Source: Flavobacteriaceae bacterium (GTDB lineage: Bacteria > Bacteroidota > Bacteroidia > Flavobacteriales > Flavobacteriaceae). From it: 64,000 nt of DNA. Made by a program: the position numbers and the translations under genes. The notes under the pieces are model-generated. The model saw only the letters and a list, made by a program, of their open reading frames with translations. It had not been told where the DNA came from and searched no databases. The stretch is taken from contig CP046177.1 in the NCBI GenBank assembly GCA_014075215.1, forward strand, positions 3,968,501 to 4,032,500, written 5' to 3'. Shown in pieces: positions 52,557 through 62,295 of the stretch; positions within the stretch are counted from its first letter, which is position 1, and every line of letters starts with the position of its first letter.

Positions 52557-53562
52557 ATTTTATGAAACAAAAATAGTGCGCAAAGCATCACGGTAAAATA
52601 CCTACTTGCTCGGGAGCATACATATTTTTTCTAATTATTGGATTATATAAATATTCATTTTGGTATTATACTGTTTTAACTTTGATCTTACTCAATAAAG
52701 TTATATCTTGTTGTCATGGCAAAGCAAATAGATATAGACATAGTATAGAGTTTGAGTACACTAAAAAAACTCTTACCCAAGCAAACAAGTATTACCAAAA
52801 GAAGCCGTATCAAAATGTTGCTTTTGATACATCAGAAAAAAGTGATTTACAGCAAAGATATGGTTCCAAAGCTTAAGCACTGTCGTAAAACTATTTATAC
52901 CTGGATAAAGGTATATAGAGATGGAGGCTTAGAGTTATTATTGTCCAGTAATAAAGGGGGTAACAATACTCCTTTAATAGAACAGGGTACAAAAGAAGCA
53001 TTGGCAGAGAAACTTTCAGACCCACTGGCACAGATTACTAGTTATACAGAACTGCTTGACTGGGTACAGGAGCATTACCAATCCAATATTAACTATGCCA
53101 CACTCTATAAGCACTGTCGTGTACACCACCATAGTGTTTTGAAAGTAGCAAGGAAATCACATCACAAAAAAGATGAGCAGGCTGTGGAAGCCTTTAAAAA
53201 AACTACCCCATCGACTTAGTGAGATTAGAGACAGTCTAAATAAAGATAAGTATGATAGTTTCAATCTTTACTTTCAAGACGAATCTCGTTTTGGATTGAT
53301 GACCAAACAGAAAAGAGTATTAGTCTCCAAAGGAATTAAACCTATAGGGCAATATCAACACAGTTATCAATGGTTATGGCTATGGGGATGTTTCTCTCCC
53401 ATTACAGGAGATAGTTTCTATTGGGAAACCCCGTTAGTATCTAATGACATTTTTGAAAACTTTCTTGAAGATTTTAGTAAACAAAACCCTAGAGAACTCA
53501 AAATCGTTATTATGGACAATGCTGGATTCCATGCTTGTCAAAACATTACAATCCCAGACAAC

Positions 53563-54775
53563 TTTAGTACATGACAAAAAATATAATTAATTGATTATCA
53601 GTAAATTAAATGTTAAATAATTAAAATAAAGCATTGATTTTCAGTATATTAGAAGAATAACATCACTCATTTTTCTAATGAAAAAAACCAATGCTTCCAC
53701 TAAAAGTAGTGAATTAAATTCAGTTTTAAGTTCTCATTTCCAAGGTAAGATCAATTTGGCAAGAATCAAACTCATATCACATTTCATTATCGCCCTCTGT
53801 AAGGTACAGACAGTTACCTTTGAAAAGGTAGCCAACGCTTTTGAGACCTCAGTAGATTCGAAGTCATCACTCAGACGTATTCAAAGATTTATTGCTGATT
53901 ATTCGTTGGATGGAGATTTGATCGCTCGTCTTATATTTAGTCTCCTTCCTAAGCAAGAGGGATTGATCTTGAGTATTGATAGGACCAATTGGAAGTTTGG
54001 TCAGACCAACATCAACATTTTTATGTTGGGAGTTGTCTATAAAGGTGTTGCCTTCCCATTGTTATTTACTATGTTAGATAAGCCAGGGAACTCTAACAGT
54101 CAGGAGCGTATTGATCTTGTGAATCGTTTCATAAGACTTTTTGGCAAAGATGTTATTAAATCCATTGTAGCCGATAGAGAGTTTGTAGGTAATCATTGGT
54201 TGGATTTCTTGAATACAAATGGAATCAAATATTATATCCGCATTCGAAACAACTTTAAGGTAGAGCTTCCTGATAAGAACAAAACCATCAAAGTATTTCA
54301 CTTGTTTAATCCACATAAGATCAATGAGTTTGTGTATTATCCTAAAATTGTACGTGTTAATGGTCAGCTTTGTTTCCTTTCCGGATGCAAGTTGTACCCA
54401 AAAAATGGAAAGCCTGATTTCTTAATCATTGTATCGTTCAACGCTCCTGATAAGGCCTTTGAACAATACAAAGAACGATGGCAGATAGAGATGTGTTTTA
54501 AAGCAATGAAAGCCAGTGGCTTTCATTGCTTTAAAACACACACCTGCAAGATATTAAGCGTATTGAAAAATTTAGTACTGTTTGTAATGATGGCTTTCGT
54601 ATGGTGTTACAAAGTTGGTATATATTTACATCAGATTAAGCCTATCAAAATAAAAAAGCATGGAAGAATGGCTAAAAGCATATTCAAATATGGATTAGAT
54701 TATATCGCTTCTGTGCTATTAAACCCTGTAAATCAAAACAATATGAACTTGACTAAATTTTTGTCATGTACTTAG
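53563..54775 (+). mobile_element. IS4-family insertion sequence, 1213 bp, inside IS630
   Basis: Ends (TTT/CTA)AGTACATGACAAAAA inverted, flanked by a perfect 9-bp duplication CCAGACAAC at 53554-53562 and 54776-54784. Removing the element and one duplication restores the IS630 frame (PDN IKLIRIPPY). One full transposase gene whose TAG stop is formed by the last three bases of the element. Confidence 0.94.
53678..54775 (+). CDS. IS4-family transposase
   Basis: 365 aa. N-terminal dimerisation part (VTFEKVANAFETS..SSLRRIQRF), then the DDE nuclease: ILSIDRTNWKFG (first Asp), SIVADREFVGNHWLDF (second Asp) and the signature YKERWQIEMCFKAMKASGFH, which fits Y-x2-R-x3-E-x6-K exactly. Complete and probably active. 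The stop codon lies at the very end of the element. Confidence 0.94.
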   Translation: MKKTNASTKSSELNSVLSSHFQGKINLARIKLISHFIIALCKVQTVTFEKVANAFETSVDSKSSLRRIQRFIADYSLDGDLIARLIFSLLPKQEGLILSIDRTNWKFGQTNINIFMLGVVYKGVAFPLLFTMLDKPGNSNSQERIDLVNRFIRLFGKDVIKSIVADREFVGNHWLDFLNTNGIKYYIRIRNNFKVELPDKNKTIKVFHLFNPHKINEFVYYPKIVRVNGQLCFLSGCKLYPKNGKPDFLIIVSFNAPDKAFEQYKERWQIEMCFKAMKASGFHCFKTHTCKILSVLKNLVLFVMMAFVWCYKVGIYLHQIKPIKIKKHGRMAKSIFKYGLDYIASVLLNPVNQNNMNLTKFLSCT

Positions 54776-55005
54776 CCAGACAACATAAAACTCATAAGAA
54801 TACCGCCATACGCACCTGAGTTAAACCCTGCTGAAAAAATATGGCAATGGATGAAAAGTAAAGTGGCAATGAAACTATTCAAAGATGTTGAAACCTTACA
54901 GGAGAAAATTACACAGATGGTCAAACAATTAACACCAAAACTTATCAAATCAATAACAAGTTATGAGTTATACACTCAAACTTTTTTGAGTAATTTTAAA
55001 GTCTA

Positions 55006-55514
55006 ATAGGTATTAGAATCAGTATAAACGCTTTATCAGGATCTTCCTGATTTCTCAAAAACTTCTGAAGTGCTATTGCATTTAACTTAAAGCTGTCTTC
55101 TAAAAAAGTATCCAAAATATGATACTTTCACCTTTAGACTGGGTTTGAGGTATATAACTAACCCAGCTTCCTTTCGGAATTAAATACTCCATGTCAAAAA
55201 TTAATATCGTTTGATATAATAATTCTTTGCTAACGGGCCCAATAAAAACAGCATCTCTAACAGTTTGTATATTTTGATGCTTTAAAATAAAGCAATTTGC
55301 TCTCATAGAATGCTAATCCCGAAACAGGTAAATAATGGCCATTGTTCGCATTCTCTTGAAGCGCTTTTACTATACTTGGAAAAATCGGAAAAGGAGATTA
55401 ACCAAACCCAAAATGACAAACAGATACTCCTTTATTTCTTAATTCTTTTACTTTTTCATTTATTAACAATGTAGCTGACTGTCTTATTAAAGAACAAATA
55501 CTTTGGTCAATCAT
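55006..55514 (-). pseudogene. Class I/II aminotransferase, N-terminal fragment
   Basis: Starts MIDQSICSLIRQSATLLINE, KVKELRNKGVSVCHFGFG, then TAA (55398-55400; Gln expected), SPFPIFPSIVKALQENANNGHYLPVSGLAF, a frameshift near 55305 to KHQNIQTVRDAVFIGPVSKELLYQTILIFD and another near 55115 to DTFLEDSFKLNAIALQKFL, ending at KAFILI where IS630 lies. The order and spacing fit the first 170 residues of a PLP aminotransferase (substrate-entry and PLP-phosphate region). At least three lesions before counting the IS. Confidence 0.75.
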
Positions 55515-55548
55515 CTTAATAATTTAAAAAAATGACAGAGAATTGATC

Positions 55549-57423
55549 TTATTCTTTTACGATTAACTGATTCCTTTTAGTTACGCCATTCTGATCAATA
55601 AATTTCATTATATAAATCCCTGTTTTATAATTTGTCATATCAACAAATGCACGATGAGTAGTAACAGATTCTTTTTTAAGGAGTTTTCCATATACAGAAT
55701 AAACCTTTACCTGATGTTCTTGATCTATCCCGGAAATCCACAACATATCTTTAACCGGATTCGGATATGTTGAAAATATTGAAAACAATTCACCATCCGG
55801 AGTACTTAATGTAGCCCCTTGTACTAAATTGAATCTGGTATTTGCATCTAAGTTCATAAATGTTTGTGTGTCTGTAGAAGACCAAATTACTTTTAATTTA
55901 TCTATTACCGTATGACTTCCCAATCCAAAATGCAATATCAGAGAGTGTTGGCTACAATGACTTCCCTGTCCATGTACTTCCTGAATCAACTTTTCTCCGT
56001 TGACTGTAAGTTCTACCCGTGCCCCTATGGCATCTTTATTTATATTTGTACCCTCCAATTTGATTTGAGTCCAGTTCTTTCCATCAGAGCCATTTGGGTT
56101 TATTTGATTTTGGTACAATACTGTTTTTGCCGTAGTACTTGCAGTACCGTCCTGAACAACTACGATCATATCCAGATCTCCATCTTTATCGTAATCACAA
56201 TATGCCATACCCCTACCCCTATTATAATCGTTAACTTCTGCAATATCAGAAATATCCGTAAACGTCATATCCCCGTTATTTATAAATAGTTTATTAGGGT
56301 CATCTTCCCCTGTAGCAATAAAACTGGCTGCAGGTATTCTTCCATTCGCTACAAAAAGGTCAGGCCATGTATCATTATTAATATCCAAAAAAGCAGCTCC
56401 CCAACTGGTAGAATAGAGCGTATTATTGCTATTCTCTGCATAGATGTTTTCCACACCAGTAGCAGTAATAATATCTGTAAAATTTTGATTTCCATCATTT
56501 TGAATGAGTACGTTTTTCCCTAAATTAGTGATGTAATAATCAAAATCCTGATCTTTATCAAAATCTGCATAGGCAATTCCCATACCGTAAATTCCAACAT
56601 TCATATTTGTTGTTACGGAAACATCCGAAAAAGAGTTGACAGGGTAGTTATTCTCTAACATCGTATTAGTTACTACAAACTCTCCGAAATCATTAGCTAT
56701 ATAAATATCTGAATCGTTATCCATATCAAAATCCGTAGCCATTACAGCCAGAGCACAACCGCTGTTGTTAAGCCCTAATGTAGCAGCCATCTCAGTAAAT
56801 GTACCATTTCCGTTATTTTTATAAAAAAGATTGGCATAGCAATCATGATCAAAACCAGTTACTTCACCGGTTATATCATCAAATACGGCAACGCTATTTT
56901 CTATATAATTTACAACATATATATCTAAAAGACCATCGCGATTATAATCCAGTATTGCAGCTCCCATAGAGAACCCTATTTCGGTTAATCCGTAACTGTT
57001 TCCCAATTCGGAAAAGGTTCCATTTCCATTATTCATAAAGAGGAGGTTTCTTTGTAAAGGCCCATTATTATTCTCTCCTCTCCATGTGGTTACAAATAAA
57101 TCTCTATATCCATCATTGTTTATATCTCCACTCACAACCCCTGTAGTATAAAAATCTTCCGTACTATCTATCCAGGGTGAAGTTATTCTTTGAAAGCCTC
57201 CATTTCCCAGATTTCGATACAATTGATCTTTATCTTTCCCTCCGGTAATGTACAGATCTTCCCACCCGTCATTATCAAAATCGAAAAAAACGGCTCCTCC
57301 ACCCATCTCTCTATCCTGTTTATAGATATGATGAATACCGGAAACAGTTGTTATATCTGTAAATGACTGAGAAAATAGCAGATTTTTTGATAATAACAAT
57401 CCAATGAAAATTCTTTTTTTCAT
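55549..57423 (-). CDS. FG-GAP/VCBS-repeat protein with ASPIC/UnbV domain and T9SS sorting signal
   Basis: 624 aa. Signal peptide to about residue 19 (LLFSQS). Residues 30-440 hold repeated FDFDNDGWEDLYITGG-type calcium loops (DxDxDGxxD) of a beta-propeller. The ASPIC/UnbV domain follows (IGARVELTVNGEKLIQEVHGQGSHCSQHS..LHFGLG). Residues 545-624 are a type A T9SS C-terminal domain (YPNPVKDMLWISG, VYSVYGKLLKK, KTGIYIMKF, ending RNQLIVKE). Secreted by T9SS and fixed on the surface. Last gene of the receptor-lipoprotein operon but preceded by an internal terminator. Ligand unknown. Confidence 0.9.
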   Translation of the reverse strand: MKKRIFIGLLLSKNLLFSQSFTDITTVSGIHHIYKQDREMGGGAVFFDFDNDGWEDLYITGGKDKDQLYRNLGNGGFQRITSPWIDSTEDFYTTGVVSGDINNDGYRDLFVTTWRGENNNGPLQRNLLFMNNGNGTFSELGNSYGLTEIGFSMGAAILDYNRDGLLDIYVVNYIENSVAVFDDITGEVTGFDHDCYANLFYKNNGNGTFTEMAATLGLNNSGCALAVMATDFDMDNDSDIYIANDFGEFVVTNTMLENNYPVNSFSDVSVTTNMNVGIYGMGIAYADFDKDQDFDYYITNLGKNVLIQNDGNQNFTDIITATGVENIYAENSNNTLYSTSWGAAFLDINNDTWPDLFVANGRIPAASFIATGEDDPNKLFINNGDMTFTDISDIAEVNDYNRGRGMAYCDYDKDGDLDMIVVVQDGTASTTAKTVLYQNQINPNGSDGKNWTQIKLEGTNINKDAIGARVELTVNGEKLIQEVHGQGSHCSQHSLILHFGLGSHTVIDKLKVIWSSTDTQTFMNLDANTRFNLVQGATLSTPDGELFSIFSTYPNPVKDMLWISGIDQEHQVKVYSVYGKLLKKESVTTHRAFVDMTNYKTGIYIMKFIDQNGVTKRNQLIVKE

Positions 57424-57434
57424 TTTCTGAATTT

Positions 57435-57475
57435 AAAAAAGGCTTAGGAAATCATTGTAGATTCCCTAAGCCTTT
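57435..57475 (-). terminator. Terminator between the lipoprotein and T9SS cargo genes
   Basis: Perfect 11-bp stem AAAGGCTTAGG / CCTAAGCCTTT (57438-57448 and 57465-57475) with a 16-base loop and six T on the minus-strand 3' side. It is an intrinsic terminator or partial attenuator within an otherwise single-strand gene run. Confidence 0.8.
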
Positions 57476-57498
57476 AACCTTTTTTTTAAGAAACTAAT

Positions 57499-58299
57499 TT
57501 ATAATTGATTTACAACAGTATAAGTCGTTCCTGATTTTGTAATCCTGGCAAACTCTACAACTGTAGAATACGAAATTGGCGAGAAAAATCCACCGGTCGC
57601 TGCTTCACCGCTAGCCACTGTTCCCGTAAAGCTATAAGCTGTGGTCCCTGCAAATACGGATAAAGAAAATTGTATAGGAGTCGTAAAAGCAGCAAAAGGA
57701 ACAATACTTACCGAATAGTCTCCGTCAGCCGATGTAGCCGGCAAAATAACGGTTTCGACAGGATTGACTGACAAACTTAAATCTATAGTTGTCGCAGGAT
57801 CATCTACATAAGGAGCTGTTGGTGCCGGTGCCGCAGTCAGCAACAGATCAATATCCGTAGTATTTCCCCAAGTCATTTGAGCAATGGTATCATCACCTCT
57901 TACAATGGTTGCCGTATTATTAGTAGCAGATACCGTCATGTTTGTATTTTGCGCCGATGCGTAAAACATGATAATCTTTGTCAAAGACACGGTTCTAAAA
58001 GTACTGCCAGACATATCTACAGTTATCGTAATGGTATTAGAGTCTTGATCTCCTCTGGCAACTAGGGTAGTTCCGTCTAATGTATAATCTAGTTGCGCAG
58101 AATTTGTTAATGCACTTGAAAGGTTCACTACCAGATCATAAGATGTTGCAGTAGCTGTTGTTCTATATACACGAGCACTAAAAGACGCCTCTATGTTACC
58201 TGCGAAGTTAGTAACCGTAGCATCATCGTCTACAGCACATGAGGTTAATACAAATGCTGTAATGATTACTAATTTTATTTTATATATATATTTTTTCAT
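57499..58299 (-). CDS. Outer-membrane lipoprotein B of the receptor operon
   Basis: 266 aa, lipobox LTSC (Cys21) after IITAFV. Residues 30-135 are a beta-sandwich-like region (SYDLVVNLSSALTNSAQLDYTLDG). Residues 140-266 resemble the same segment of the neighbour at 58311-59144: WGNTTDIDLLLT here against WSGSSDLDCRIL there, then ETVILPATSADGDYSVSIVPF against ESVTLASVTPDGDYVFTVRPW. So the two genes share a C-terminal domain by duplication. No SusD-like helical repeats. Starts 11 bp after its paralogue. Probably a surface ligand-binding lipoprotein. Confidence 0.72.
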   Translation of the reverse strand: MKKYIYKIKLVIITAFVLTSCAVDDDATVTNFAGNIEASFSARVYRTTATATSYDLVVNLSSALTNSAQLDYTLDGTTLVARGDQDSNTITITVDMSGSTFRTVSLTKIIMFYASAQNTNMTVSATNNTATIVRGDDTIAQMTWGNTTDIDLLLTAAPAPTAPYVDDPATTIDLSLSVNPVETVILPATSADGDYSVSIVPFAAFTTPIQFSLSVFAGTTAYSFTGTVASGEAATGGFFSPISYSTVVEFARITKSGTTYTVVNQL

Positions 58300-58310
58300 A
58301 TTTTTCGTTT

Positions 58311-59144
58311 TTAAAATTGGGTAACAGTATAGGTAACGGTGGTTCCGCTTGTTGTTTTATTAACCTGAAGTACTATAAATTCCATCGTCCACCCTCCGGT
58401 TAAATTCATAAAAGTACCGGCATATGGTCTTGTTTCCGTGGGAGTAACCAAATCAATACCATAAGTAATAGAGGCATCACTTACTGCCCAGGGTCTTACC
58501 GTAAAAACATAATCTCCGTCCGGAGTGACTGATGCCAAAGTTACAGACTCTCCCGGAGTAGTACTATAACCCGTATCAAAAATAGTCGTCGGCGGGAAAT
58601 CTAAAATTCTACAATCTAAGTCGGAAGATCCGGACCAAGTAAAATTAAACGTAATATCTCCGACAGTTGTCACAATCGGCGAAGGAATGTCCCGTACTCT
58701 AATCGTTCTTGTAGAATTTTCATTGTAAGCAAAATACCTTGTACTTCCATCAGTAAATTGAACATTTATCGAAGATATGGAAACGGTATATACTTCGGCT
58801 TCAACTGTTCCGTCATCAGTTGGAGTAATGCTGAAATAACGGGCACTTTGTCCGTCTTCTAATGTCACCGTTGAAGGGTAGTTAGCTTCAACAAATCCGT
58901 CTGAAGAAGTAACATTCAAAGAAACGACAACTCTTCCGTTAATTGCTCGATTCATACCTAATCTAAAAGAAATGGAATCTCCTTCTGTTACCTGAGGATT
59001 AATATTTGTGTCAGTAAAAGTTACTTTTATCTCCTGAGGTAGCGTAAAAGTTCCCGGATTCGTCACACTTTTAGTATCATCTTCACAAGAAACAACCAGT
59101 AACGACAACACAAAAACGTATAATACATATTTAATTTTCTTCAT
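58311..59144 (-). CDS. Outer-membrane lipoprotein A of the receptor operon (Calx-beta-like)
   Basis: 277 aa. Lipobox VVSC (Cys20). The N-terminal part (35-150) has a Calx-beta-like pattern, IKVTFTDTNINPQVTEGDSISFRLGM.. then YPSTVTLEDGQSARYFSITPTDD. The C-terminal part (160-277) is shared with lipoprotein B. It lies 15 bp from the receptor gene, so it is translated from the same message. The arrangement resembles Sus-type uptake (receptor plus surface lipoproteins), though no SusD fold is visible. Confidence 0.75.
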   Translation of the reverse strand: MKKIKYVLYVFVLSLLVVSCEDDTKSVTNPGTFTLPQEIKVTFTDTNINPQVTEGDSISFRLGMNRAINGRVVVSLNVTSSDGFVEANYPSTVTLEDGQSARYFSITPTDDGTVEAEVYTVSISSINVQFTDGSTRYFAYNENSTRTIRVRDIPSPIVTTVGDITFNFTWSGSSDLDCRILDFPPTTIFDTGYSTTPGESVTLASVTPDGDYVFTVRPWAVSDASITYGIDLVTPTETRPYAGTFMNLTGGWTMEFIVLQVNKTTSGTTVTYTVTQF

Positions 59145-59159
59145 TGTTTATTTTTTAAA

Positions 59160-62045
59160 TTATAATTCGTAGTTTAATCGAGCAAAAACCGATCTTCCGT
59201 TTATACCAAACTGAGAAGTTGCTCTCGGATACACAAACTGATTACCACTAGACAGTCCTGGCGGTGCAGTTTCCGGGTACACATCAAAAATATTGCTGGA
59301 ACCTAATGTAATAGTTAAATTATCTGTAAAATCATACCCAAAAGACACATCCGTTAGCAATCTGGCTCCAAATTCTTCATGTGCTCCATTTGGTTCGAAT
59401 ACGCTTCCAAAAAATGAGTTTCTTAAGAATATATTCCAGTTTTCGCCTCTGAGTATATTAGATAAGTTGGCTTTTACTCTAGGGGTGGCCAACTCTAAAA
59501 AGTACCTTTCTCTGTCTCCGAAATAAGTATCTAATTGTGAAATCAGCACCGGGGAAGCATGAATATCATCTACCCTCTTTGTTCTATTGTAAGAAAAAGC
59601 AAGATCACTTGTTAATGTAAAATCGGAAATTTCTGACACCTGAGAAATTACAATGTCCAAGCCTCTTGTTTCCGTATCAATTGCATTGGCAAAGAAACGT
59701 GCTCTGGTGGCATTGGCAGCATCAAACAATGATTGTAACTCTCCTGCAGTAGCGGGCCTGGAGAAATTACCTGTTAATATTACTCTGTCTTCTATTGCAG
59801 TAAAGTATCCGTCAATAGTGAATGTCAAACTCAAACTGGGAATTTTAGCGGTAACCCCTAAACTGGCACTAAAAGACTCTTCCTGTTTTAGGCTGGGGAT
59901 TCCTAAAATCCTGGCTATTCTACTATCGTTAGAAAAAGTACCCACTTCATTCGGAACTCCGTTTATAAAATTAGTACTTGTAGCATTAAAATGTAATTGA
60001 TGTAAAGAAGGTGCTCTAAAGCCTGTACTTGTAGCAGCTCTGATATTAATATCATCAGTCAATTTTAGTCTGGATGCTAATTTCCAGTTTAAAGTATTAC
60101 CAAAATCACTATAATCTTCATATCTAACCGCCCCGGTTACTAACAGGCTTTCTGTTAAGTCCAATTCAGCATCTCCATAGAATGCATAACTGTTTCTATA
60201 TGCATTTCTTTCATTTTCCGGTCTAAATCCGGGAAACACCTGAATTCCTCCTGCTCTGGCTCTTCCAAAGAAATCTACCACCTGAAGCGCTGCATCTCCG
60301 TTCCATATATTCCCATTAGTATCATAGGTCGCCCAAGATTCTTCTTGTCCTTGGAGAATATTATAATTTTCTAATCTATATTCAGCTCCAAAAGCCACAT
60401 TTAAGCCGGAAAATATATCTTCATAAAATCTGGTCAAATCCAAATTTGTCGTATTTTGAACAAAAGAAAATCCACCGGCATATGCCGTTAATGGAGAACT
60501 GTTTAATAAAGTAGCATTTACTGAGTTTCCAATAGTGAAATCAAAACTATTTTCTCCCCATGTATTGCTAAGATCTACATCCCACTCTCCATGCTTCCCT
60601 CTGATTCCAAAAGAGATTGACCTATCTTCAATATCACTGTTAATTTCAGGCAAGAATCCCGACGGATACAAACCTGTATAGGCTCTTGACTGGTCAGGTC
60701 TTCTGTAAAATCCTGCTGCATTACCACTTCTATAGCTGATACCTCCGAAAGAGTAGAAAGTAAAATTGTCATCTAAGGGCAGTTCCATATTTGCAAAGAA
60801 TTTACCATTTCTCAATTTGGATTGACCTACTCTCATATTAAAATCTCTTCTTGACAAACCTCTTACTACTAATTCGGCATCGGTAGTATCAAAGTTTAGC
60901 AGCGTACGTAGAGCAGCAATTGAGGTCGCATTCCGGATATTGTTTTTTAATACCAAATCAAAATGCGTTACTCCTTGTGCTAAGAATTGAATATCCGTAA
61001 GAGAGTATCGGGTAATGTCAGAGCCCAAACCACTATTCAGACCAACCCATTCTATCGAGTTAGCTCCATTAAAAATGGTCCCGGTAAATCCGTTTTGCCC
61101 CGCTCTAAAACTCGGATTTCTTGTAGATACAGAACCCGTTAGATTAAGGAACCCTCCTTTCTTACCTAGTGCTATACCATAGTTTGCATCAAACTGAAAA
61201 CTCTCTCCGTCAGTATTTGTGTTCAAAAAAGATTCACCATCTCTGCTATTTGTCTCTTTCCCGGAATTTGCTCCAACGTTTACCTGAAATTCAAAGCCTT
61301 GTTTCTTTTTAAGTACAATGTTGATCACTCCGGCGATAGCGTCACTACCATACTGGGCAGAAGCACCGTCTCTTAAAACTTCTATTCTTTGAATAGCGAA
61401 CGAAGGAATGGCATTCATATCGGTGCCCACACTACCTCTACCAACTGTACCATTTACATTTACTAAAGAAGAGGTATGTCTTCTCTTTCCGTTCACTAAT
61501 ACTAAAACCTGGTCCGGACCTAAACCTCTTAAAGCAGCCGGGTCTACATGATCGGTTCCGTCGGCTACTGTTTGAGGAGTTGAGGTAAATGAGGGTGCTA
61601 CATAATTTAAAATATCATTGACACTCAATTGAGGGCCTGAACTAACAAGCTCTGTAATATCAATGATATCAACAGGTACCGGAGTATTAGCAACCGTACG
61701 ATTTTTATTTCTGGATCCTACCAGTACTACTTCATCCAAAGCAACCCCTCCTTCTTCAACAACAATTGTCAAATAAGCAGTTCCTGTAACTTCTTGTTCT
61801 ATAGTTTTATACCCTAAAGATGAAACTACTAATACAGTAGGTATCTTTCTAACAATTATCGAAAACTCCCCATTTTCATCAGAGGTAGTCCCATTTGTTG
61901 TCCCTTTTTCTACTACATTCATGTATGGCAAAGCTTCACCGTCCCTGTCTGTAATTTTACCTTTAACCGTTTGTGCATTCACAGTGAATGACAGCATAAA
62001 GATAAAGGTAAATAAGAAAATTTTTAATACGTCATTGTTTTTCAT
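59160..62045 (-). CDS. TonB-dependent outer-membrane receptor with CarboxypepD-regulatory N-domain
   Basis: 961 aa. Signal peptide FIFMLSFTVNAQT, a regulatory domain (about 25-105: VKGKITDRDGEALPYMNVVEKG..VLVVSSLGYKTIEQ), the plug domain (about 115-240 with VNGKRRHTSSLVNVNGT and RIEVLRDGASAQYGSDAIAG, the usual TonB plug end) and a 22-strand barrel to the C-terminus (FARLNYEL, terminal hydrophobic residue). Imports a large ligand using proton-motive force. First gene of a four-gene run. The plug resembles iron- or catechol-type receptors of Bacteroidota; the ligand cannot be told. Confidence 0.92.
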   Translation of the reverse strand: MKNNDVLKIFLFTFIFMLSFTVNAQTVKGKITDRDGEALPYMNVVEKGTTNGTTSDENGEFSIIVRKIPTVLVVSSLGYKTIEQEVTGTAYLTIVVEEGGVALDEVVLVGSRNKNRTVANTPVPVDIIDITELVSSGPQLSVNDILNYVAPSFTSTPQTVADGTDHVDPAALRGLGPDQVLVLVNGKRRHTSSLVNVNGTVGRGSVGTDMNAIPSFAIQRIEVLRDGASAQYGSDAIAGVINIVLKKKQGFEFQVNVGANSGKETNSRDGESFLNTNTDGESFQFDANYGIALGKKGGFLNLTGSVSTRNPSFRAGQNGFTGTIFNGANSIEWVGLNSGLGSDITRYSLTDIQFLAQGVTHFDLVLKNNIRNATSIAALRTLLNFDTTDAELVVRGLSRRDFNMRVGQSKLRNGKFFANMELPLDDNFTFYSFGGISYRSGNAAGFYRRPDQSRAYTGLYPSGFLPEINSDIEDRSISFGIRGKHGEWDVDLSNTWGENSFDFTIGNSVNATLLNSSPLTAYAGGFSFVQNTTNLDLTRFYEDIFSGLNVAFGAEYRLENYNILQGQEESWATYDTNGNIWNGDAALQVVDFFGRARAGGIQVFPGFRPENERNAYRNSYAFYGDAELDLTESLLVTGAVRYEDYSDFGNTLNWKLASRLKLTDDINIRAATSTGFRAPSLHQLHFNATSTNFINGVPNEVGTFSNDSRIARILGIPSLKQEESFSASLGVTAKIPSLSLTFTIDGYFTAIEDRVILTGNFSRPATAGELQSLFDAANATRARFFANAIDTETRGLDIVISQVSEISDFTLTSDLAFSYNRTKRVDDIHASPVLISQLDTYFGDRERYFLELATPRVKANLSNILRGENWNIFLRNSFFGSVFEPNGAHEEFGARLLTDVSFGYDFTDNLTITLGSSNIFDVYPETAPPGLSSGNQFVYPRATSQFGINGRSVFARLNYEL

Positions 62046-62295
62046 GTAAAGTTTGATTGATTATACGTAAGGGCAAATGTTGATATTTTTTATATTAAAA
62101 ACAAATTTTTTCTCTTAAATCTTAAAAAATTCAATCACTATTTTGTTAAATGATTCCGATTTTGTTTTTTAGAATGGTTATTATTCCTCTTATACATATA
62201 TAAACCTTAGTAGCTTTAACCAATATTTAACAATAAAAAAATAGCTATTATTGTAGTTTTGTTCGTTAAATTTTAATATTAAATTTTAAATCAAC

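Larger units (their letters stand above)
52679..55003 (+). mobile_element. IS630-family insertion sequence, interrupted by IS4
   Basis: Imperfect ends ACTTTGATCTTACTC (52679) and the complement of GACTTTAAAATTACTC (ending 55003), each followed by TCAA.AAAGTT, bordered by TA dinucleotides (52677-52678 and 55004-55005), the IS630 target. Subtracting the IS4 element and its duplication leaves about 1.1 kb, the normal IS630 size. Confidence 0.82.
52716..55006 (+). pseudogene. IS630-family transposase, nonsense codon, frameshift and IS4 insertion
   Basis: MAKQIDIDIV, TAG at 52746-52748, SLSTLKKLLPKQ.. and an HTH (YSKDMVPKLKHCRKTIYTWI). The frame changes at a seven-A run near 53195 (one A too many for the second frame), then LYFQDESRFGLM (first Asp), IVIMDNAGFHAC (second Asp) and, beyond the IS4 element, IRIPPYAPELNPAEKIWQWM (Glu) to the end at 55006. 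IS630 genes in some groups use programmed frameshifting, so the A7 step may be natural; the TAG is not. Confidence 0.87.
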
